NCBI GenBank assembly: GCA_024516035.1
Contig: CM044958.1
Span: 10,357,670 to 10,421,669, forward strand
DNA: 64,000 nt
Reading direction: 5' to 3'
Source of the DNA: Bactericera cockerelli
Taxonomy: Eukaryota; Arthropoda; Insecta; Hemiptera; Triozidae
Shown: piece by piece, positions 33,604 through 45,900 of the stretch
Numbering within the stretch: the first letter of the stretch is position 1
Layout of the letters: each line of letters opens with the position of its first letter
Translations under genes and position numbers: made by a program
The notes under the pieces: generated by a model
Database searches by the model: none
Seen by the model: the letters and a program-made list of their open reading frames with translations, nothing else
What the model was told of the DNA's origin: nothing

Positions 33604-34084
33604 TTAAGTTCTCAGAGGCCAGTGCTGGATAGGACCCTTAATCCTGACGTCTCCTCGAAGATGAGAAACAAATTCTTTTTATGATTCCTTGAATCAGGCA
33701 GTTTTCAAGTGGTTTTTACGTTGCTGTGTGAAAAGGCATTGAAGATTAACGAGAAACTAGGAGGGAACAAAACTTGTTGTTACAATAAAAAATATCAAAA
33801 TACATACATTTCTGTTTTTACAAAATATCAAAATTCTTCTTTATTTTTTGGTTTTTTTAGTCCTCTCGACTATCCGAACTTTTATATGGGACCTCAATTA
33901 TCCGGAATACCCTAGCAGACATTAATCCGGATAATCGAGGTTCTACTGTACCTACCTTTAATTTATTTATTATTTGGTATGAGTAGTACAATTTGGTATG
34001 TCTCTGTGGCCGAATGGAGTTGCGCACTAAGCTTTCATGCAAGTGACCTGGGTTTGAATCAGGTCTGGATGAAAAAAAAATCTG

Positions 34085-35405
34085 GTGTAAACATCACACG
34101 ACTTTCCTTATCATAATTATAAGGAATTGGAACAGGACCAAAAGCCACTGGTGACTCAAAAGTAACATTTAGCTGAAAATCAATATCAAATTCGTAATCA
34201 GCACCTCAAAATCATTGGATTTGATATGTCACAACCCCCATCTATGATAAATAATAAAAAAGTTAATCAAAGCGGGTCCCCCCCAAAATACCGGTAAATT
34301 GGGGCCGAGGTCCAAAAAGTTCAAGATTTCAAAAAAATGATTAGAATAGACCCCTATTATTTTTGCATTCTAAGAAAATGTTGTTCTGCAACTTTTTTTG
34401 TATCTTTAACCAATTCAAAGAAGCGTCGCTTGCGGCCAATATTTGCGGTCCTGCGGCCGCAGTCTGCGGCCGATTGCAACCAAAAGTTTCGTGGTTCGTC
34501 TGGTGTATAAAAATAATTAGCATACCAAATTTCAAGTCTCTAGCTCTTACCGTTCTCGAGATATCCTGTTCACACACACACACAGACAGACAGACAGACA
34601 GACGCACGGACCAATGGCTGAAAACAACTTTTTTACTTTCCTTATCCTATAATAAGGAAAGTATTGTATTCGTCGAAAATTTGACCTACCCAGCTTTTCA
34701 CATTTCTGGACGAATCATAGCCTCAGGATACCAAAAAAGTGGTTTTCAGCCATTGGTCCGTGCGTCTGTCTGTGTGTCTGTCTGTGTGTCTGTCTGTGTG
34801 TCTGTGTGTCTGTGTGTGAACAGGATATCTCAAGAACGGTAAGAGCTAGAGACTTGAAATTTGGTATGGTAATTAATTTTATACACCAGACGAACCATGA
34901 AACTTTTGGTTGAAATCGGCCGCATTCTGCGGCCGCAGGGCCGCAAATATTGGCCGCAAGCACCGCTTCTTTGAATTGGTTAAAGATACAAAAAAAGTTC
35001 GAGAACAACATTTTCTCAGATTAAAAAAATAATAGGGGTTCACTCTGATCATTTTTTTGATATCTTTAACTTTTTGGAAACCGGCCCCAATTTACCGGTA
35101 TTGTAGGGGGACCCGATTGGACTAACTTTTTTATTATTCATCCTAGATGGGGGTTGTGACATATCAAATTAAATGATTTTGAAGTGCTGATCACGAATTT
35201 GGCATTGATTTTTAGTTATCTGTTACCGTTCAGTCACCAGTGGCGGAATTCGACTCCTTTTTGGGAGATAAGGAAAGTCGTGTGATGTTTACACCAGATT
35301 TTTGGTATCCTGAGGCTATAATTCGTCCAGAAATGTGAAAAACTGGGTAGGTCAAATTTTCGACGAATACAATACTTTCCTTATTATAGGATAAGGAAAG
35401 TAAAA
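34085..35405. mobile_element. Family A element inserted into another copy in opposite orientation
   Basis: The outer copy (minus) has its first ~100 bp at 35405-35305 and its remainder at 34636-34085. The inner plus copy (34637-35304) begins actttccttatcctataata and ends tttacaccaga inside a T run. Removing it rejoins the outer copy. (GTCT)n tracts sit in both. Open frames here are artefacts of the repeat. Confidence 0.7.
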
Positions 35406-35740
35406 ATCTACTCATACCTCGTAAGGTTAAAAGTACCTTGGTAACAGGCGCAGCCGGTGCTGCGGAACTGCAGCACCCCCAGACGAAAGGGAAAAAAGGT
35501 TTTTTTTCGTGTCCTAGCTCGTACAAAGTGAAAATCACTGCACAATCTACACATATTTTTCCAGCAATTATTCAAATATTAATGTTTCATGAGTTGCGAT
35601 GTGGCGGGCAGGGAAGTTTGAAATTACGTAAAAAAGATGACATTTTTGACCATACCTACGTACTTCTGTGGACAAAACAGATTTTTCGTATTGTTTTAAA
35701 TAGAGAAGCAAATCAACAGATTCAAAATTTGTGAATCTTG
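35406..35740. other. Unassigned, probable repeat relic
   Basis: Open in both strands for ~100 codons (35438-35734 plus, 35230-35538 minus) but with no recognisable family. Confidence 0.3.
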
Positions 35741-35744
35741 GGCT

Positions 35745-35876
35745 AAATTAATAGAAGTTTTTGAAATATGTCTCTGGCGCTAAGTCACAGATTGCGTACT
35801 GTGTAAGATAGGGAAAACCAAACCTTAGCACTGACTTGTGATATAGAATTTGTTTATTAATTTCGCCCTTAATATT
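35745..35876 (-). mobile_element. AATTAATAGAC-family MITE, diverged
   Basis: 'ctggcgctaagtcacagatt' and 'gtactgtgtaagatagggaa' with end 'ttattaatttcgccctt'. Confidence 0.6.
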
Positions 35877-36099
35877 ATAGTTTCGACCTGAATATTATAG
35901 TGACGGTTCTTCTGCATAATTTATAAATATGAATATGACCATGCAGAAAAATGGGCCTTTCCAGGCAAACAGGACTTTCATTGAATCTGTCGTAGACATA
36001 CGTATATGTATAATTAATTACAAATATTACAAAGAAGAAAGTACCTATAAAAAGATGGGTAGTACCTACTGACATCAGATAAATTCAAGCTGGAATAGC

Positions 36100-36206
36100 C
36101 ATAATATGTGTGCGTGTGTATTTCTTGCGTGTGTGTGTTGTTTGTGTGTGTATATGGTGTGGTGTGTGTCTCATGGACTGGCGAAGCGGCGGGTGTAACC
36201 CGCTAG
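36100..36206 (+). mobile_element. Helitron 3' end
   Basis: 'gcgaagcggcgggtgtaacc' forms a hairpin (gcggg / cccgc) followed by CTAG|T. Same family as 7031-7825 and preceded by (GT)n. The 5' part was not found. Confidence 0.65.
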
Positions 36207-36222
36207 TAAATAATAATTAATA

Positions 36223-37450
36223 GGGGAAGGTTTGCTAAAACCGGGTAGTCTGCTAATACCGGGTACCACTGTTTCCGACGATACCGTTAATGCCATCAAT
36301 GAACTGATTACAGAAACTAAAATCTCTTCCTAGCAGAGCGTAACTTTTGTAAACAAACCAATTTCATTTCGAGTCATTTCGCTCTGATTTGAGGTTCAAG
36401 TTTTGCTCGTGTTATTTCCTTATTTTCGAACCCACAGTTACCGAGTGACTTTTAACAGCTATTTGTGCTGAAAATTCATGGTAAGTGTGTAAAGCTGTTA
36501 CTTAAGAAGTGTTATTTCATATCATAATTAAATCTTTTTAATATCGTTTTGCATGTCTTGGTTATTCATTATTTTTTACAGAAAGTCATGAGTCTGTTCA
36601 TACCGGGTACTTTGGGGTTGATAAAACCGGGTAAATATCAGTACAGATTTTCAGGTACCCGATTTGAGCAGCCTATTTTTTCCTTATTGTTGTGTGTTTT
36701 TTAAGTACTTACATTTTTTTAAGTTGTCTTTGATATGTCTCTGGAGATTTTTTCAGGGAAGGTATTGAAGTTAAGTAGGTGAGCAAGTTGGGACCTGCTA
36801 CATATTATTTTGTAATGCCATTCAATTATTTTTTATATTTTAATGTAACTCAAGATGATCAATATTCTTTAAGTGTGTGAAATCACTATTATTTCTCCTT
36901 TTTTATTACCTACCTATTGTTTTTTTTAAACAAATATTCTAATATTTTAGTACAATTCCTATTCTAGTTATTTTTTACAATGTCAAGAAAGATAGTTGTA
37001 AGTTTTCCTTTATGAATACCTAGAAGTGTGTTTCCTATTTTATTTTTCTAAAATTTAGGTTCAAAATTTGTTTGCCATTCGAAAAATAATTATTTTTTAC
37101 ATTGAAATTACTTGTGCTCATAAATAAAAATAAAAAATGTTAAAGTTCGTTTCAATAAACATTATTGAACTTTTTATCAATGTCTTTCATAGGAAATATA
37201 GGGGTACCCGGTTCTGTCATACCCAGTACCCGGTTCTGAAAGACCGGGTTGACAGAACCGGGTACTTTGACTTTTTTTGAATAAAATAAATTTAACAAAA
37301 AATGGCAATACATAGTGACGTATCGTTTTCAAATTTAGATAGCCAACAAAGTTGTGAATGTTTTTCAGTTTAATTTGCTTAGCTGATGATAATGGCTTTT
37401 CCGCTAGATGGCCTAGAAAACTAAGTACCCGGTTTTCGCAGACCTTCCCC
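36223..37450. mobile_element. 1.2-kb TIR element with repeated ACCGGGTA motif
   Basis: TA-flanked ends 'ggggaaggtttgctaaaacc' and reverse 'ggttttcgcagaccttcccc' mark a Tc1/mariner/pogo-like non-autonomous element. The octamer ACCGGGTA or its reverse occurs about ten times, clustered at the ends and near 36602-36656 and 37204-37262. No open transposase. Confidence 0.75.
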
Positions 37451-38565
37451 TAAATATAAGAATGTAGGTACATATGGGTGGCAAGCTAATGAATAAACAG
37501 CAATTTCATTTTCACCGTTCCCCACGAAATGAGCATCGTGTTGAAACGTCCTTTTTCCAAATTCATAAACAATTCAAGGCGCCTAAATTTGAAAAAAACG
37601 AAATTTAAAATCTTGAATAAATTTGCAAAAAAAATATTCTGATGTTGCCCGTAAACTTAACATAATTTTTATTTTTGGCCTATGAAAAATTAGAAAAAAT
37701 ATTTTGCATGAATGAAATAGATGCGTATTTATTTGTTGCTCCAAAGTAGTCAAAGGACTCTCAAGATGACTTGTGAATATTTCACCATTATCATCTCAAA
37801 ATAGGTGAGAATCTTGTTGAATTTACTTAAATATCCTTCAGACCCACTGACTTAGTTTTTTCACACAAGAGCTCTATTTGAAGACAGATTATATGCTTCT
37901 ATTTTTAGATTCTTTCATTTCCCGGCGGCTGACCCATGTGATAACGCCCAGACTACATTTTCTTCCAAATTAAACACTTGAGCTCATACTTATACCTACT
38001 ATCATAAATTCTCTAATTGACAAGTGCTGTCATTCTTCAATATTAAATAGGTAGTTACCTACTCACATAGGCTGTAGTAATGTACCCATTAGCTAAAGTA
38101 CTTTTGTATTTTTGAATAATTAAAGCATTTCTTTTTAAATTTATGTGCAGGTACCTAATGATAAAGATAGAACGATCAGTCAGTACAGGAAGAATTTTTT
38201 TTCTAACTAAATGAGGGTCTATATTTTAATGTATTTCAAAAAAAGTTTTCCTGAATAATTACAGAATAATATTCATTATTCTGTTATGGAAATTGGTCCT
38301 GTGAAATTTCAATTATTTCTAGTGAACCATAAACAATGCTTATGTTTTTTTTTTAAGCTAAAAATATTCAACAGAATCTAATATCAATCAAACAAATTAT
38401 ATTAGTGAAATCAACTAAGTTTTGACTGGGAACGTAAACATGAATGTTTTTTGTTCTTGTTGAATTTAAAATACCCACCCCCAAGATGTATAGAGTTGTT
38501 AGTGGATAGATTGGTACAGCCAATAAAAGTTCACAATTAAATGTGTCTTTTAGTGACCATGTTAC
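37451..38565. other. Intergenic, nothing recognised
   Basis: AT-rich and non-repetitive as far as can be seen. It may hold the TMEM161 promoter and a 5' UTR exon, which I could not place. Confidence 0.4.
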
Positions 38566-38567
38566 TT

Positions 38568-38778
38568 ATAATAATAACACTCTTTAGTGGAAGGTAACCA
38601 CCGGGCGAGGTTAATGCTCTCAGCATTTTTTACCACCTAACCCTCCAAGTCTTATTATTATGTGGTCACAAACTCAAATTCATGAGGAAAAATTCATGCA
38701 CTGGGTGGGATTCGAACCAACGGATCCCTACGCTACCTGAATTACCAGACTAGCACGTTAACCACTTGACTACCAGTG
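38568..38778 (-). repeat. tRNA-headed SINE, second family
   Basis: Nearly identical to 26165-26374. Ends ~75 bp before TMEM161 coding exon 1. Confidence 0.75.
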
Positions 38779-38853
38779 CACATTACTTGGATGTACTAAT
38801 TTAATAGCTACTTTTATTTAATTTCTAGATGAAAAATTCTTCTGGAAAATCAA

Positions 38854-39931
38854 ATGGCACTGCTTGGAGCTCAGCTGGTTGTTACTCTGGTAACAGTAAG
38901 CATCATTCAGAAACTGAGTCCTCACTTTTCATTTTCCCGATGGCTCTTATGTTCCACAGGGTTAGTACATTTTTAACATACCTTCTATTTTATTCATTTA
39001 TTTATTTATTTACACTTTATTAGATAGTAGGACATATACAATACAAATAATTACAAATGAAAATACAATATACAATAAAAAAAAAATAAAAAAAATTGTA
39101 TTACCATTATTAAACTGGATTTCAATATTCTGGGGTCAAGTTCTTTATCAAGAAAATATTTGAAACATTTATAAGAACTAATGCAAACTTAATGTTGAGC
39201 TTTATTATTATTCCTGGAAAAAGATTATTTCTGCTGGACTATTGAAGATGTAGACTCCCGCACCACTGATTAGGTCAACAAGATCTTGAACATCAAAAAT
39301 GTAACTATTTCATTGATGAAAAGAAATTTCTTATTTAGAAATATCCTTTGTTTCATAGGCTTGTCCGATACCTCTATCCCACTAATGATGAACTGAGAAC
39401 TCTAGCTGGAGTACCCAAAGAAAAATCAAAAAGCAAGAGGAACAACAAGGACAAGAAATATGAGAGGAATGGTAGCGGAGATGCATTCTCTCATAGCAAA
39501 GAGACATTTCATGTTCCCAAGAACATTAATCTGGAGGTAAATTAATAATAAGGGAAAATTAATAGCTTAAGTCATTCCTTACCATTGGTTTTCCCCATCC
39601 AAGACAGAATGGAATCTGACACTTAGCCCTACAGAGGTATTATAAAAATGTTTATTAATCAGTACTTATTATTATGAAGTATGAATAACTTTTCTTAATT
39701 GAATGACTACTATGTGTTTACAGTCAAATAGTTAATTATTCTAATGATTTCTGTATGTCCACAGCTGCAAAGTGCCAAAATCACAGCACTGGATGTTGTT
39801 CACTTGAGGTACTACTCTGAATACCAGTGGCTCCTTGACTATTCCCTCTATTCTCTCTTTGTGTATACTCTGACAGAGGTAAGAGTACTCTTTTATTGTT
39901 CTAGGGGTTTTATGTTGCTTTATAATTTGAT

Positions 39932-39967
<36 letters not shown>

Positions 39968-42900
39968 GAGAGTTTTATCAAGAAGCTAGTGGAATTGAAT
40001 TGTCATTGTTACTACATTCAAAAATTGATTGATTCAAAACAAAAGTGAACATTGCTTAATGTCAGTTTTTTTTAGGGAGCCAGTAAGATGAAAACTTCCT
40101 GATGCTTGCATTCTGACCCAACCCAGACTGGGTGAGGTTAATCTTGGTAGCAGGTTTTTGAGTTTCCTGCGAACACCCCCTTGGTGTTATGACCATGCAG
40201 TTGAAGGTGATGTTAAACCTCAAAAAAATATCTACAATAGTCAATTATTGTGATTCCAAAATAATCTATTTGTAAATGATAAACAACAGATGATTTGATA
40301 ATCATCTTTCTTTTCATGACCAATAAAATAAATCTATGATTTCTCAATTTATTCTTTTTCAGATTTACACTTCATACATACCCCTGGAGCACGAGATCAA
40401 TCTGAGTATGCTATGGTGTTTGGTGGTGCAATGTTTTACACTGTATCCTTTATTTTATGAAGCCTTGGGTTGGGAAGGCCTAATTGTAGGTAATTTTTTT
40501 GCCAAAATTCTCTTGGATTTGTGGGTTTCATGTAAGGCTAGTTTCAACTGGTATTTTTTTTTTTGGTATTTATTTTTATTGTGAAATTATACAAAAATGC
40601 ATGTACACAATGTTACAGAGAAGTAGAACAAAAGACAGAAAATACAGATAAGATAACATAAAATTAAACAGAAAAAAAAAAAAAAAAAAAAAAATTAAAA
40701 AATATTAATAATAATAATATATATAATTGAGCTAATATTTATATGGGTTCTATGTGACATTTGACTAGATGGAGGTAAAGAAAGGAGAGATGACTAGATA
40801 GAATGGAGGGTTGACTGATTATGAAGCGAGAGATTGGGTCAAATCCTGTAGACTGTAGGGAGACACATTCATGATAATCTCCTTGAGTGAAGTTTTGAAT
40901 AAATCAATGTTATTGTTCTCCTTTAGTGCGTTTGGTAATATGTTGTATAATTTAATACCTGCACTCAGGTAAGATTTGTGGAAGAGTGTCTCCCCACTAG
41001 TAACAAGATTATCCCTTCCTCTTGTGTTGTAGCCATGGATACTGCTATGGCGATTAATGGATTCTTTGGTTTTATGTATAAGAACACATGTATCCAAGGC
41101 TAGTTGACCCCACATGGTAATAATATTTTTTTCTTTAAAAATTGGTCTGCACGACACATCTCTCTTTAGATCAAATACAGATCGAAGGGCCCTTTTTTGG
41201 AGCAGAAAGACATCCCTAGCATAGCATGAAAACCCCCAGTAAACAATTCCATAGGACATAATACTATGGAAATAACCAAAGTAGGAGAGGAGGGCAGGTT
41301 CAGATCCCACGTTTTTTTTTACAGATGATATAGCATAGATGGCCGAAGAAAGTTTTCCCTTGATGTATTCAACATGGGACTTCCATTTGAGTCTATCGTC
41401 AAGAAGCATGCCTAGGAATTTCACTTCTCTAGAGTGAGAGACAGTTAGGCCGCCACAGGTGATGGGGTGTAGACTATCGTTTGTGTGGGGATTAAAATAC
41501 ATGTATGTGGTTTTGTTGGAGTTTAGCTTCAGTTTGTTTGTTGAGAACCATGCCTGTATTTTTAGGAGTAGGGAATTAAGTTTTTCGTAAACCAGGGTTT
41601 TATTTTCTCCTGTTATAAGGACCGTGGTATCATCAGCAAACATTGTGAAGCTACCTTGATCAGATGAGGAAGTAAGGTCATTCACATACAGTATGAATAA
41701 AAGTGGCCCCAAAACCGACCCCTGTGGGACACCCGACATGACCAGCTGTGCTGCTGAGTACTCAAAAGTCCTGGTTCCATGTTTGATACAAGGTACCTTG
41801 GTCTTTTGATGCCTGTCCTGAAGGTAGGATCGAAACCACTCCAGAGCAGAACCATTTACGCCAAAAGTTGGGAGTTTGGACAGGAGGACTGAAGAGTCAC
41901 AACAGTCAAAAGCACGAGACAGGTCACAGAATAGACCTATTACATGCTTTTTAGAGGACAGAGCACTCTCGAGAGTAGACAGAAAACATGCCACGGCATC
42001 AGCAGTAGATTTGCCGGCCCTGAACCCAAATTGTTCCCTTATGAGTAGATTATTTTCTTCTAAGTAGGTTGACAGTCGGTAGTGGACAATTTTTTCTAGG
42101 ATTTTGGAAAAGTTACTCAGGAGAGATATTGGCCTATAGTTTGCTACATCTTTTTTAGAGCCCTTTTTATGTATTGGTGTAATGACTGAGTATTTGAAGC
42201 ATTGAGGAAACTGACCAGATGAGAAGGAATTATTAAAAATATGTGCGAGTGGTTCAGCAACGAGTGAGATTATATCTTTAATAAGAGTTAATGGTACAGA
42301 GTCTTCACCACTCGACATTTTTCTCTCCATGTTACCTACGATCTTCATAATTTCGACGGGGTTAGTTGGATAGAGTCTAAAATTTTGAATTAATGGAGTA
42401 GAAGTTGTAGGATGTGAGGTGAAATGTGGAGAGGTTAGGAAAGAAGTAGGGGCATATGTGGTAGAGTGAATAGTGAGAACTGAAGAGGTAGAGTACAGTG
42501 TAGGGACAGATGTGGTAGAGTGACTAGTGAGAACCGAAGAGGTAGTGTGAAGTGTAGGGACTGTTGTGGTAGAGTGACTAGTGAGAACTGAAGAGGTAGT
42601 GTAAGGTGTAGGGACAGATGTGGTAGAGTGACTAGTGAGAACTGAAGAGGTGGTATAAAGTGTAGGGACTGATGCTGTAGAGTGACTAGTGAGAACTGAA
42701 GAGGTAGTGTAAAGTGTAGGGACTGATGTGGTAGAGTGACTAGTGAGAACTGAAGAGGTAGTGTAAGGTGTAGGGACTGATGTGGTAGAGTGACTAGTGA
42801 GAACTGAAGAGGTAGTGTAAGGTGTAGGGACAGATGTGGTAGAGTGACTAGTGAGAACTGAAGAGGTAGTGTAAGGTGTAGGGACAGATGTGTTGGAGTG

Positions 42901-45900
42901 ACTAGTGAGGACTGAAGAGGTAGTGTAAAGTGTAGGGACTGATGTGGTAGAGTGACTAGTGAGAACTGAAGAGGTAGTGTAAAGTGTAGGGACTGATGTG
43001 GTAGAGTGATTAGTGAGAACTGAAGAGGTAGTGTAAAGTGTAGGGACTGATGCTGTAGAGTGACTAGTGTGGACTGAAGAGGTAGTGTAAAGTGTAGGGA
43101 CATATGTGGTAGAGTGACTAGTGAGAACTGAAGAGGTAGTGTAAAGTGTAGGGACATATGTGGTAGAGTGACTAGTGAGAACTGAAGAGGTAGTGTAAAG
43201 TGTAGGGACATATGTGGTAGAGTGACTAGTGAGAACTGAAGAGGTGGTATAAAGTGTAGGGACTGATGCTGTAGAGTGACTAGTGAGGACTGAAGAGGTA
43301 GTGTAAAGTGTAGGGACTGATGTGGTAGAGTGACTAGTGAGAACTGAAGAGGTAGTGTAAAGTGTAGGGACTGATGTGGTAGAGTGATTAGTGAGAACTG
43401 AAGAGGTAGTGTAAAGTGTAGGGACTGATGCTGTAGAGTGACTAGTGTGGACTAAAGAGGTAGTGTAAAGTGTAGGGACTGATGTGGTAGAGTGACTAGT
43501 GAGAACTGAAGAGGTAGTGGAAAGTGTAGGGACAGATGTGTTAGAGTGACTAGTGAGGACTGAAGAGGTAGTGTTAAATGTAGGGACTGATGTGGTTGAG
43601 TGACTAGTGAGAACTGAGGGGTTAGTGTATAGTGTAGGGACTGATGTGTTAGAGTGACTAGTGAGAACTGAGGGGTTAGTGTATAGTGTAGGGTCTGATG
43701 TGTTAGAGTGACTAGTGAGAACTGAGGGGTTATTGTAAAATGCAGGGACTGATGTGGTAGAGTGACTAGTGAGAACTGAGGGGTTAGTGTACAGTGTAGG
43801 GACTGATGTGTTAGAGTGACTAGTGAGAACTGAGGGGTTAGTGTACAATGTAGGGACTGATGTGTTCGAGTGACTAGTGAGAACTGAGGGGTTAGTGTAC
43901 AGTGTAGGGACTGATGTGGCAGAGTGGCTGTTGATGGATGCAGTAACAGAGACAGGCGTGAGTGATGTAACAGGCTGTGCCCGACACTGCAGAGGTATTT
44001 CAATGAAATATTTATTAAACATCTCTGCCACGTCCCGGGGGTTCCTCACCTCTCCCCCGTCTCCCAATAGCCTGAGATCTACATGTTGCTTGTTGCTGGT
44101 CTTACTGTAAGTACTTACTATACTCCATATAGTTTTAATTTTCTTGTGTTTGGGAGCTGTATTTATGAGATCTGTTGTATGCCTTGTCTTGGCTGCTCTC
44201 ACCACTTTGGCCAACATATTTGAGTACTGTCGATAGTGAGCGTGTACCGCTGGATCTCGACTGTACTTACATAGATGGTGTAGTGAACGTTTTTTTAAGC
44301 AAGAGGTCTTTATACCCCGAGTCAGCCAGCTTTTATTATGCGTTTGATTAGAGCTTCTTATGGTTTTATAGGGGAAAATCAAATGAAACAAGTTGAAAAA
44401 CGTGTTGTGGAATGCTTGCATTTTTTCATTTAGATAGGTGAGTGTGTAAACTTCAGAAAAGTCTGCTGAACAAAGAGCATTCCTAAAGAGTTCTACTTGT
44501 GAGTGTTTAAAGGTACGTGTAATAATCTTTTTGGCTTCGCTCATACTACCAACCTGAAATGAGATTACTTGGCCATATTTGTGGTCTCCGAGACCACTAA
44601 ATATGTTTGTTTCAGTGTTTAGGAGATTATTGATAGGAAAGTTTATGATGATATTATCTACACACGAGATAGATCCATTCGCAACACGGGTAGGAGAATG
44701 CACTGTAAGCTTCATATTAAACATTTCCAGGAGAGATAGAAATTCAGACCTTTCTTTGGAGTCTTTAAGAGTATCAATGTTGTAGTCTCCACATAGGATT
44801 AAAAATTTGTATTTATTCAATTTTTGTAAGATTAGCTCAAGATTGTGGAAGAAAACAGGAAAACTGGAATTCAGATTATTAGACCTGTAGATACACAGGA
44901 TTGCAATATCTAAAGAGCAAGAGGTTACAGCGCAAAACTCAAAAGAGAACTCTAACGGTTCCACTCCAGTGTCAAGGGGGATGAAGTCCAAGTTATCCTT
45001 GACGAAAATGGAAGTTCCCCCGCCCAAGCGATTTGGTCTATAGTAGCTCGAGACATTAGTGTACCCTGGGAGATTTGTACATTGGTAGTTTTGAGGAGAT
45101 AACCAGGATTCTGTCACACAGAAGATCGCAGGTGTATGGCGATAGTAATCATATAATATGTGGAAGAAGAGCTCAACGGATGGTATTTTATTTCTGATGC
45201 TTTGTAAATTGTGGTGTAAGATTGTAAGCGTTTGCAGCTTTGAATTATGACTGTTTAAATAATCATTGATATGTGTATAGGATGTGGGAAAATATGGGAT
45301 GGCTAGTGCAGAAAGCTGAGATCTGGGTGTGTTGACTGGTGTGTGGTGTGTGTGTGTTACTGTCACTTCTGGCGAGCTGGACGAGTAATTAATTCTTTGT
45401 GAGGGTTGGATATAAGAGGAAGGAGTACAAGTTATGAGATTAGTTTTTATGTTTGGGTTAAATTTATGAGCGGGATAGTAAGGCTGCGCGAAAGGTGAGA
45501 GAGACGAATTATTATAGAAAAAACTGGGTACCTGCTTCGTCGTTACCTAAACTGAAAGTTTCATCTAATTCTAGATTATTTTTGCCAATGGTTATGATAG
45601 TATTTCCAGGTTTATTGTTAAAAGACTTCAGATTTACATTTTGACTAGGCTGAGTAGTGCTGGGACTTAGAATTAAGAGGGAATCATTAATTAATTCATT
45701 CATAGAGGTATCTTGATAGTTTACAGGGCAGGTAACATTTGATAGAGAGGAGGGAATATCTAACTGTGTAAAATGACTAGAGTTTGTAGCTATGAATTGA
45801 CCAGTTGAACTTACAGGAATATTGTAGAATGATTTAAAGAGTTTAAAATTATTGCTAGAGATCGATAAAATAATTCTTACTAGGCTGTTGCATATTGTAG

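Noticed and set aside
38829..39023. ATG at 38829 as TMEM161 start
   Set aside because: It is out of frame with the conserved N-terminus; ATG at 38854 gives MALLGAQLVVT, which matches the family.
42435..44003. Long extra open frames inside the ORF2 repeat (42435-43211 and 43452-44003, minus)
   Set aside because: They are alternate frames of the 54-bp repeat, whose unit simply lacks stops. The 1515-residue frame with RT and endonuclease domains is the real one.
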